Assembly: GCA_027007465.1 (NCBI GenBank)
Contig: JALTFF010000143.1
Span: 1 to 5,086 of the forward strand
Direction: 5' to 3'
Origin: a bacterium
GTDB lineage: Bacteria; Patescibacteriota; Patescibacteriia; Patescibacteriales; JALTFF01
Length of the DNA: 5,086 nt
This document shows positions 1 through 5,036 of the stretch, piece by piece. The notes under the pieces were generated by a model, which had not been told where the DNA came from, did no database searches, and saw only the letters and a program-made list of their open reading frames with translations. The translations under genes were made by a program, and so were the position numbers. Positions within the stretch are counted from its first letter, which is position 1. Each line of letters begins with the position of its first letter.

Positions 1-204
1 AAAAGAAAGAATAGCATAGGCGACAGCTACATCAACAAAAATAGCCTGCTTCCAAATAATGGAAAACACTATTAGCAAAGCAATAACTAAAGTGTTCACT
101 ATATCTAAAATGATTAGTTTATCAAAAATTGTTTTAATAAAAAAAATTCTTATTAAAGCAATAAAAATAAGAATTGAAATAATTAAAGCAACTATTTGCC
201 ACAT
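1..204 (-). CDS. mrpF: MrpF/MnhF-type monovalent cation/H+ antiporter subunit F (5' part, cut by window edge)
   Basis: The minus strand is open from an ATG at 204-202 to the left edge, giving 68 residues beginning MWQIVALIIS. The protein is very hydrophobic: a first membrane segment at about residues 3-23, a short polar turn containing Asp28 and Lys29, a second segment at about 33-50, and the start of a third after WKQAIFVDVA (51-60). The pattern of D-K-L-I-x-L-D (28-34), N-T-L at 37-39, and then F-x-D-V-A and A-I-L-S-F is the signature I know from MrpF/MnhF, a small three-helix subunit of the multisubunit Na+/H+ antiporter in the cytoplasmic membrane. The family is usually about 85-95 residues, so some 20 residues lie outside. 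No Shine-Dalgarno precedes the ATG. The frame stays open upstream to a stop at 276-274 but offers no better start. A consensus promoter lies 37 bp upstream, so mrpF is probably first in its transcript. Family call is by eye. Confidence 0.72.
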   Translation of the reverse strand, partial: MWQIVALIISILIFIALIRIFFIKTIFDKLIILDIVNTLVIALLIVFSIIWKQAIFVDVAVAYAILSF

Positions 205-240
205 ATATACTATATTTTTATCTAAGAATTTCTTATATAA

Positions 241-269
241 ATTATATCTAATTAAAGTCGTTTTGTCAA
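241..269 (-). promoter_or_regulatory. Perfect-consensus sigma-70 promoter for the mrpF transcript
   Basis: On the minus strand, TTGACA (269-264) is followed by a 17-bp spacer (263-247) and TATAAT (246-241). This matches both hexamers exactly with optimal spacing. The predicted start of transcription is near 234, leaving a leader of about 30 nt before the mrpF ATG at 204. The activity is inferred from the match; in AT-rich DNA -10 boxes are common by chance, but the exact -35 box at exact spacing is not. Confidence 0.7.
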
Positions 270-376
270 TAAATTATCAATTATTTTTGTTATGTAATAA
301 AATTATCTTCGTAAACTATTTTGACTAAATGTTTAAAATTGCCTATACTAAAAATGTAAATTCTATAAAATAAATT

Positions 377-406
377 TTAAATCACAAATAAATAGTTTGC
401 TATAAA
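377..406 (+). promoter_or_regulatory. Candidate extended -10 promoter for gltX
   Basis: TGC followed by TATAAA (401-406, TG at 398-399) forms an extended -10 element; the only -35-like sequence is a poor TTAAAT at 377-382, 18 bp upstream. Transcription would begin near 413 and give a roughly 30-nt leader to the ATG at 445. The surrounding 205-444 gap is very AT-rich and holds nothing else I can support beyond this and the divergent mrpF promoter. Confidence 0.35.
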
Positions 407-444
407 TTTACCCAAATTAAACTACAAGCTAATATAAAATTATT

Positions 445-1884
445 ATGAGTAATATTAGGACAAGATTTGCTCCAAGCCCAACTGGTTATATGCATATAGG
501 CAATTTAAGAACAGCTCTATATTCTTATTTACTGGCAAAAAAGAATAAAGGGAAATTTATATTAAGGATTGAAGATACTGATCAAGAACGTATTGTAAAA
601 GGAGCTATTGATTTAATATATAAAACATTATTGATAACTGGATTAAAATATGATGAAGGGCCTAATATTGGAGGCAATTATGGCCCATATATTCAAAGTC
701 AAAGAAAGGAAATATATTTAAAATATGCTAAAAAATTAGTAGAAAAAGGTGGGGCTTATTATTGTTTTTATCCTCAAGAAAAGATAAATTACTCTAAAGA
801 AGAATTGCTTAAATATAATGAGAATTGTAAAAAATTATCTAAAAATGAAATAAAAAACAAATTAGATAAAGGCAACCCTTATGTGATTAGACAATTAATT
901 CCTTTAAATAAAGATATAATATTTAATGACTTAGTTTTTGGAAAGATAAAGGCAAATACAAATGATTTAGACGAAGGAGTCTTAATTAAGACAAATGGCT
1001 TTCCAACTTATAACTTTGCAAATGTTGTTGATGATCACTTAATGAAGATAAGCCATGTCTTGCGTGGAGCAGAATATTTGTCATCAACCCCTAAATATAT
1101 TCTTATTTATAAATCCTTTGGATGGTCAATACCTAAGCACATACACTTACCGCTTATTTTAAAAAATGCCAATAAAAAGTTTAGCAAACGAGATAGAGAT
1201 AGCTCATTTATTGATCTCCTAAAGCAAGGATATTTAAAAGAAGCTATTATTAATTATATTGCGCTATTAGGATGGAATCCTAAAAATGAGAGAGAAATTT
1301 TTTCTTTAAAAGAACTTAAAACTTATTTTAATGTAGCTGGAATTCATAAAACTCCGGCTGTTTTTGATATAAATAAATTAAATTGGATAAATTCAGTTTA
1401 TATAAAAAATTTAGATTTTGATAAGTTTCATAAATTGAGTTTACCTTATTATCAAAAAATAATAAAAAAACAAAATATTGATACATTAAGTTTGAGCAAA
1501 GTATTGCAGACAAGAATTAATAAATTTAGTGAAATACCTGAAAAGATTGATTTTTTAGAAAAATTACCAAATTATAAAAGTAAATTATTTGAAAATAAAA
1601 AAATGAAATCTAACAAAGAAATTTCATTAAGAATATTAAAAATTACTTTATGTAAAATTGACAATATTACAGAGTGGACAGAAGAAAATATTAGAAAATA
1701 TTTTTTTAATATCATAAATAAAGAAAAACTAAAAAACGGACAAGTTCTTTGGCCAATAAGAATTGCATTATCTGGAAAAGAATTTACACCAGGAGGGGCA
1801 ATTGAAATTGCAAAAATTTTAGGTCCTAAAGAAACTAAGATTAGAATTGTGAAAGCAATAAATAAATTAAAATCTAACATTTAA
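445..1884 (+). CDS. gltX: Glutamyl-tRNA synthetase (class I)
   Basis: This 479-residue cytoplasmic enzyme attaches glutamate to tRNA-Glu; where no GlnRS exists it usually also charges tRNA-Gln for later amidation by GatCAB. The N-terminus has the family opening R-T-R-F-A-P-S-P-T-G (5-14) and the class I HIGH-type motif H-I-G-N at 17-20, followed by L-R-I-E-D-T-D (40-46). The second class I motif is K-F-S-K-R at 245-249. The C-terminal helical anticodon-binding part ends with the conserved W-P-I-R-I-A-L-S-G-K-E-F-T-P-G-G stretch. Length is normal for a bacterial GluRS (about 460-500). The zinc-site cysteines of the E. coli type are absent: after Y-Y-C-F only one cysteine is present. The start is chosen because the family motif begins at residue 5; no Shine-Dalgarno precedes it. 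Base composition is extremely low in GC (for example 10 of 60 bases in 1381-1440). It stands alone, 220 bp before comM. Whether it is discriminating cannot be judged here. Confidence 0.97.
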   Translation: MSNIRTRFAPSPTGYMHIGNLRTALYSYLLAKKNKGKFILRIEDTDQERIVKGAIDLIYKTLLITGLKYDEGPNIGGNYGPYIQSQRKEIYLKYAKKLVEKGGAYYCFYPQEKINYSKEELLKYNENCKKLSKNEIKNKLDKGNPYVIRQLIPLNKDIIFNDLVFGKIKANTNDLDEGVLIKTNGFPTYNFANVVDDHLMKISHVLRGAEYLSSTPKYILIYKSFGWSIPKHIHLPLILKNANKKFSKRDRDSSFIDLLKQGYLKEAIINYIALLGWNPKNEREIFSLKELKTYFNVAGIHKTPAVFDINKLNWINSVYIKNLDFDKFHKLSLPYYQKIIKKQNIDTLSLSKVLQTRINKFSEIPEKIDFLEKLPNYKSKLFENKKMKSNKEISLRILKITLCKIDNITEWTEENIRKYFFNIINKEKLKNGQVLWPIRIALSGKEFTPGGAIEIAKILGPKETKIRIVKAINKLKSNI

Positions 1885-1959
1885 TCAATTTGTTAATAAT
1901 TTTTAATTTGACAAACTTTCTACAATAAAAAATAAATACACTATAAAAAGCAGACTAAT

Positions 1960-2037
1960 TAATAATGAAGATTAGCTTCTTCGCGCTAAACTTGTTGTTC
2001 CAAATAGAACAAAAAGCCCTTTAAACATTATTAGCGC
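1960..2037 (+). other. Noncoding stretch with competing inverted repeats upstream of comM
   Basis: The 220-bp gap 1885-2104 has no credible gene. Its core contains several dyads that cannot all form together. GCGCTAA (1983-1989) can pair with TTAGCGC (2031-2037), or its GCTAA (1985-1989) can pair with TTAGC (1972-1976). TAATAATG (1960-1967) can pair with CATTATTA (2026-2033), which overlaps TTAGCGC. Between them CTTGTTGTTC (1991-2000) pairs with GAACAAAAAG (2007-2016) around a 6-nt loop with one mismatch. No T-run follows, so a simple intrinsic terminator for gltX is unlikely. An isolated TTGACA at 1908-1913 has no convincing -10 at normal spacing. A leader, small RNA or operator are possible; function unknown. 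Confidence 0.35.
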
Positions 2038-2045
2038 AATTGACA

Positions 2046-2075
2046 TTGTTTTCCTTGTTAAATTATTGATATTAT
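2046..2075 (+). promoter_or_regulatory. Candidate extended -10 promoter for comM
   Basis: TTGTTT (2046-2051), an 18-bp spacer, and TATTAT (2070-2075) preceded by TGA form an extended -10 promoter. Predicted transcription start is near 2082, about 23 nt before the ATG at 2105. A full TTGACA also occurs at 2040-2045 but has no good -10 at 16-18 bp. The competing dyads at 1960-2037 lie upstream of this start, so if this promoter is used they would not be in the comM leader. Confidence 0.45.
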
Positions 2076-2104
2076 AAATTATATATTAAATCATAAATAA
2101 TCCT

Positions 2105-3637
2105 ATGCATTCTAAAGTTCTTTCAGCAACAGTTATAGGTCTTGATTGTGAACTAATAGAAGTAGAAGTAGATATTTCACGCAGCCATATTCCAGGTTAC
2201 TCTAATTTTATTATAGTAGGACTTCCAGATACAGCTATTAAAGAATCAAAAGAAAGAATTAAGCCAGCAATAAGAAACTCTAATTTAGAGTTTCCTAGAA
2301 CAAAAGTAATTGTTAACTTAGCTCCAGCTAATATAAAAAAACAAGGACCTGCTTATGATTTGCCAATTGCAGTAGCTATTTTATTGGCTCAACGAAAAAT
2401 AACATTAAAATATCCATTGCAAGAACAATTATTTATTGGCGAACTATCATTAGATGGAAATTTGAGAGGAGTTAATGGAATACTGCCTATTGCTATTGAA
2501 GCAAAAAAGAAAAATATTAAGACAATTTATTTGCCAGAAGTAAATGCTAAGGAAGCAGCCCTGATTAAAGGACTAAATATTATACCAGTTAAAAATCTCT
2601 ATCAATTAGTTGAGCATTTGCTTGGCAATCAAGAAATTATTGCAGAGGAATATAATGATATATCAAAAAATAGAGAAATAAATTATAAAGTAGATATGTC
2701 GCACATTCAAGGCCAGGAGCAAGCAAAACGAGCAGCTGAGATCGTTGCTGCTGGAGCGCATAATCTATTAATGATAGGTTCTCCTGGGGCTGGAAAAACT
2801 CTTATTAGCCGTGCAATACCTTCTATTTTGCCTCCGCTTACTCTTGATGAGGCTTTAGAAGTAAGTAAAATATATAGCGTCTGTGGCTTACTATCAGCTG
2901 ATCAACCGCTTATAAAAACTCGACCATTTAGATCTCCTCATCATACTATGTCTGGCGTTGCTTTAGTTGGTGGTGGAGCTTGGCCAAAGCCAGGAGAGGT
3001 TTCGTTAGCTCATCGTGGCATTCTTTTTTTAGACGAACTCCCAGAATTCCCAAGAAATATTTTAGAAAATCTCAGACAACCATTAGAAGATGGAGTAATT
3101 AATATCTCTCGCGCTGCTGGTACATTGCAATTTCCAACAAAATTTATTTTAATAGCTGCTATGAATCCTTGCCCATGTGGTTATGCCAATGATCCAGAAA
3201 TAAAATGCACCTGCTCGCCAAATCAAATAATCAATTATCAAAAAAGAATATCTGGCCCATTGTTAGATAGAATTGATTTACATATTAATGTGCCACGAGT
3301 TAAATTTGATAAATTAATCTCAACTAACAATGGAGAAACATCAGCTGAAATTAGAAAAAGAGTAAAAGCGGCTAGAAAAATCCAGCTTAATCGTTTTAAA
3401 AAATATAATATCTATACTAATAGTGAAATGAGCACTGAATTAGTAAAAAAATTTTGCTCTATTGATAATGATGCTAAAACACTTTTACATAATGCTGTTA
3501 ATCAAATGCATCTTAGTGCGCGAGCCTATTATCGTATTTTAAAAATAGCACGAACAATTGCTGATCTATCAAATAAAGAAAAAATTACATATAATAACAT
3601 AGGAGAGGCATTGCAATATAGGCCAAAAATAGAATAA
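2105..3637 (+). CDS. comM: YifB/ComM-family magnesium-chelatase-like AAA+ ATPase
   Basis: A complete 510-residue cytoplasmic protein of the YifB/ComM family, usual length about 500. In characterised naturally competent bacteria ComM is a hexameric helicase promoting branch migration during transformation; despite the chelatase name it is not a chlorophyll enzyme. The N-terminal ChlI/Lon-S5-like domain (about 5-140) carries I-V-G-L-P-D (37-42) and the N-L-A-P-A-N-I-K-K-Q-G-P-A-Y-D-L-P run. The AAA+ domain has Walker A G-S-P-G-A-G-K-T at 225-232, the R-S-P-H-H-T stretch, Walker B I-L-F-L-D-E at 306-311, and S-G-P-L-L-D-R-I-D at 383-391 with the likely arginine finger R389. Cysteines 356, 358, 368 and 370 (N-P-C-P-C-G then C-T-C) form the family's probable metal-binding cluster. 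The C-terminal helical Mg-chelatase domain follows. The ATG gives the canonical family N-terminus; there is no Shine-Dalgarno. It uses the Arg codon CGA at least six times, which suits the tRNA-Arg just downstream. Confidence 0.95.
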   Translation: MHSKVLSATVIGLDCELIEVEVDISRSHIPGYSNFIIVGLPDTAIKESKERIKPAIRNSNLEFPRTKVIVNLAPANIKKQGPAYDLPIAVAILLAQRKITLKYPLQEQLFIGELSLDGNLRGVNGILPIAIEAKKKNIKTIYLPEVNAKEAALIKGLNIIPVKNLYQLVEHLLGNQEIIAEEYNDISKNREINYKVDMSHIQGQEQAKRAAEIVAAGAHNLLMIGSPGAGKTLISRAIPSILPPLTLDEALEVSKIYSVCGLLSADQPLIKTRPFRSPHHTMSGVALVGGGAWPKPGEVSLAHRGILFLDELPEFPRNILENLRQPLEDGVINISRAAGTLQFPTKFILIAAMNPCPCGYANDPEIKCTCSPNQIINYQKRISGPLLDRIDLHINVPRVKFDKLISTNNGETSAEIRKRVKAARKIQLNRFKKYNIYTNSEMSTELVKKFCSIDNDAKTLLHNAVNQMHLSARAYYRILKIARTIADLSNKEKITYNNIGEALQYRPKIE

Positions 3638-3639
3638 AT

Positions 3640-3668
3640 TTGCTAAATTTAGTTAAAAATGATATTAT
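3640..3668 (+). promoter_or_regulatory. Candidate promoter for the tRNA-Arg/tRNA-Lys pair
   Basis: TTGCTA (3640-3645), a 17-bp spacer, and TATTAT (3663-3668) preceded by TGA (extended -10). The predicted start near 3675 is about 7 nt before the first tRNA base, a typical arrangement. The TGATATTAT nonamer is identical to the one before comM. No terminator is visible between comM (stop 3637) and here, so read-through from comM is also possible. Confidence 0.5.
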
Positions 3669-3681
3669 TAAAAACAGAAAA

Positions 3682-3755
3682 GCTCCTATAGCTCAATTGG
3701 ATAGAGCGCCTGGCTTCGGACCAGGAAGTTCTGGGTTCGAGTCCTAGTGGGAGCG
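3682..3755 (+). tRNA. tRNA-Arg, anticodon TCG
   Basis: A complete 74-nt cloverleaf without CCA. The acceptor stem GCTCCTA (3682-3688) pairs with TGGGAGC (3748-3754) with one T-G wobble. The D stem is GCTC (3691-3694) with GAGC (3704-3707). The anticodon stem CCTGG (3709-3713) pairs with CCAGG (3721-3725) around loop CTTCGGA, so the anticodon TCG is at 3716-3718 and reads CGA and probably CGG. The T stem CTGGG/CCTAG encloses TTCGAGT. The discriminator is G3755 and the next bases are CAA, so CCA must be added after transcription. Confidence 0.95.
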
Positions 3756-3770
3756 CAAATTAGTAAATAT

Positions 3771-3846
3771 GCGCCTATAGCTCAGTTGGTAGAGCAGTGG
3801 CCTCTTAAGCCAATGGTCGTGGGTTCAAATCCCTCTGGGCGCACCA
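3771..3846 (+). tRNA. tRNA-Lys, anticodon CTT, CCA encoded
   Basis: A 76-nt cloverleaf including an encoded CCA (3844-3846). The acceptor stem GCGCCTA (3771-3777) pairs with TGGGCGC (3836-3842). The D stem is GCTC (3780-3783) with GAGC (3792-3795). The anticodon loop is CTCTTAA, with anticodon CTT at 3804-3806. The T loop is TTCAAAT. Two pairs are imperfect: G3797-A3813 at the outer end of the anticodon stem and T3820-T3834 within the T stem. The overall form still closely follows bacterial tRNA-Lys. It lies 15 bp after tRNA-Arg and is probably co-transcribed with it. The discriminator is A3843. Confidence 0.94.
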
Positions 3847-3864
3847 CTAAGAAAAGGTCAATGA

Positions 3865-4169
3865 TTTGGAATCCGCCTCACTTCATTCGGCGACCAATTT
3901 ATACTGAACTCTCCAATCAAAATTTATTTTGGTTCTGTAAAATGTGTTCAAGCTGATTCTGAACAAATTTATTTCACAAATTTAATGGGACAGGTATTCT
4001 TATAGGTTCTTTAGCAGTTTTTAATAAAGAACCGACGGGTCTGCTTGTAGCAAGCGATCAATCAGTCGTTGATTTTTTCTCGCTGACACGCTTATTAAAG
4101 AAAGATAGTTATAACATCTTTCGTCGTCGAAAGTGGCAAAAAATGATAAAGGTGGAAGTAATTATTTAA
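3865..4169 (+). pseudogene. Possible start-less, frameshifted remnant of an unknown protein gene
   Basis: Two overlapping open frames cover this stretch. The first runs from just after a TGA (3862-3864) to TAG at 4003-4005 and reads 46 residues including F-I-L-N-S-P-I-K-I-Y-F-G-S-V-K. The second is open from 3963 to TAA at 4167-4169, 68 residues, including G-I-L-I-G-S-L-A-V-F-N-K-E-P and ending in a basic R-R-R-K-W-Q-K tail. Joined by one shift within 3963-4002 they would give roughly 100 residues of plausible mixed hydrophobic and polar character. Neither frame has an ATG near its beginning, so any gene here is truncated as well as shifted. I do not recognise a family. Sixty-eight open codons can occur by chance, and the hairpins in the same bases argue for RNA instead, so this is a weak call. 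Confidence 0.22.
3866..4133 (+). other. Chain of hairpins in the tRNA-Lys to 4186 gap; possible structured RNA
   Basis: The 339-bp gap 3847-4185 has no complete gene. It carries successive dyads: CGCC/GGCG (3874-3877 with 3889-3892) inside TTGG/CCAA (3866-3869 with 3894-3897); TGTTCA/TGAACA (3945-3950 with 3960-3965); a 9-bp perfect stem GGTTCTTTA/TAAAGAACC (4005-4013 with 4025-4033); GCTTG/CAAGC around TAG (4043-4055); AGCGA/TCGCT (4053-4057 with 4080-4084) enclosing TCAA/TTGA; GAAAGAT/ATCTTTC (4100-4106 with 4116-4122); and CTTTCG/CGAAAG around TCGT (4118-4133). Several share bases and so are alternatives. I know no RNA family matching it, and a decayed coding remnant is an equal rival. The strand is assumed from the neighbours. 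Confidence 0.3.
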
Positions 4170-4185
4170 CTAAAAAATAAAATTT

Positions 4186-4938
4186 ATGAATAATCAAACT
4201 TTTTCTAAAATTTGGATTGTAGTCATTCTGGCTGTTCTTGTTGTCGTAGGAATTTTAGTTTATCAATTTCGGACACCAAAGAAAGAGCCAAAACCATCAG
4301 AAAAAATAGCTAAACAGGAAGAGATAAACAAAAAAGCACAAATCATAAGAGAAATGACTAAAGAGGCAAAGAAATGGCCCGGTGCGGGTGAAACTGGCAT
4401 TACTGAAGAAACAACGCCAGAAATAATCAAACCAGGACAGAACGTTGAAGGATGGGAAACTTACAGAAATAAGGAGGCTGGATATGAAATAGATTATCCG
4501 GCAAAATGGATTGTAATGAAAAAACGATTTTCAAACTGTGGGACAAATTGTAAATACATAGAAGATTTGCTAATCCAAAATAAGCCATATGTTTCATTCC
4601 CTGGCAATGGACCTAAAAACGGCAGTGTTTTTGAAATTACGATCTTGAAATTTTCTTCTCCTTCTAATTTGACAATAAGAAGTTTAATAGAAAATGCAAA
4701 TGACATACCAGAACAACAAAAACAACAGAGAATTAATCGTATAAAAACAATGAAGATAGCTGGATCTAATAGAGAAGTATCCAGAGGCGTTCTTGATGTT
4801 GATTGGCAGCAAGCTATAAGTTTTGTTGATGCAAATAAACTCTATAAATTTGTCTATTTTTCAGGAAGCGCTGAACAATTCAGCAAAGATTTAGCTACTT
4901 TCAACCGGATGCTTTCTACTTTTAGATTTTTAAAGTAA
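4186..4938 (+). CDS. Membrane-anchored extracytoplasmic protein with PsbP-like C-terminal domain (function unknown)
   Basis: A complete 250-residue protein. A short N-terminus with Lys8 precedes one strong membrane segment (about 9-28) and then a basic, Pro/Lys-rich stretch (29-40), fitting an uncleaved signal anchor. Residues 40-65 are charged and likely helical, followed by a Pro/Gly/Thr linker. From 90 on comes W-E-T-Y-R-N, G-Y-E-I-D-Y-P (99-105) and W108; the protein ends with F-N-R-M-L-S-T-F-R-F. This opening and ending are typical of PsbP/Mog1-like domains in secreted bacterial proteins of unknown role. Cys118 and Cys122 (C-G-T-N-C) could form a disulfide or bind metal. A TAA just upstream in frame fixes the ATG as the first start; no Shine-Dalgarno is close, the nearest G-rich run (4151-4155) being about 30 nt away. 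Parts are much richer in GC than gltX (29 of 60 bases in 4381-4440). TTGATT (4069-4074) with TATTAA (4093-4098) is a weak possible promoter. Confidence 0.75.
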   Translation: MNNQTFSKIWIVVILAVLVVVGILVYQFRTPKKEPKPSEKIAKQEEINKKAQIIREMTKEAKKWPGAGETGITEETTPEIIKPGQNVEGWETYRNKEAGYEIDYPAKWIVMKKRFSNCGTNCKYIEDLLIQNKPYVSFPGNGPKNGSVFEITILKFSSPSNLTIRSLIENANDIPEQQKQQRINRIKTMKIAGSNREVSRGVLDVDWQQAISFVDANKLYKFVYFSGSAEQFSKDLATFNRMLSTFRFLK

Positions 4939-4967
4939 TTGCCCTTAAATAAAAACTTGAAGCTCTA

Positions 4968-4991
4968 GTAGTAGAAACTTTGCTTTACTAC
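4968..4991 (+). repeat. Bulged hairpin downstream of the membrane-protein gene
   Basis: GTAGT (4968-4972) pairs with ACTAC (4987-4991), and after a 2-nt bulge AAA (4975-4977) pairs with TTT (4984-4986), with loop CTTTGC. It begins 30 bp after the stop codon. No T-run follows, so it is not a standard intrinsic terminator. Confidence 0.4.
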
Positions 4992-5010
4992 GGAGCGAAC
5001 GTTGAACGTG

Positions 5011-5036
5011 TCGAGCCCGCCTACTGGCGGGCTCGA
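5011..5036. repeat. 11-bp perfect GC-rich inverted repeat
   Basis: TCGAGCCCGCC (5011-5021) pairs perfectly with GGCGGGCTCGA (5026-5036) around loop TACT. It stands out sharply in AT-rich DNA. Neither strand shows a T-run after the stem, so a Rho-independent terminator is doubtful; a mobile palindromic repeat, a processed RNA stem or a Rho-type end signal are alternatives. The rest of 4939-5086 holds no gene I can support. Confidence 0.6.

Noticed and set aside
59..328. 89-codon plus-strand open frame at the left edge
   Set aside because: It is antisense to the MrpF-like gene and its promoter, and its Ile/Lys-rich translation is what AT-rich antisense DNA gives.
1328..1880. Two minus-strand open frames (1328-1513 and 1572-1880)
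   Set aside because: Both lie wholly inside gltX, which has clear family motifs on the plus strand.
3747..3956. 69-codon plus-strand frame running through tRNA-Lys
   Set aside because: Its P-I-A-Q-L-V-E-Q and V-V-G-S-N-P-S-G-R-T segments are the familiar false translation of a tRNA gene.
3940..3970. Resemblance of GCTGATTCTG (3952-3961) to the 5' end of tmRNA
   Set aside because: The following TTCGAC-type T-loop motif and a matching 3' acceptor half are missing.
4057..4078. ATCAA/TTGAT stem followed by a T-run, as an intrinsic terminator for the tRNAs
   Set aside because: The stem is only five weak pairs with a 7-nt loop, and it lies over 200 bp after tRNA-Lys; it is too weak to call.
4494..4706. 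70-codon minus-strand open frame
   Set aside because: Antisense shadow inside the membrane-anchored protein gene; no start signal.
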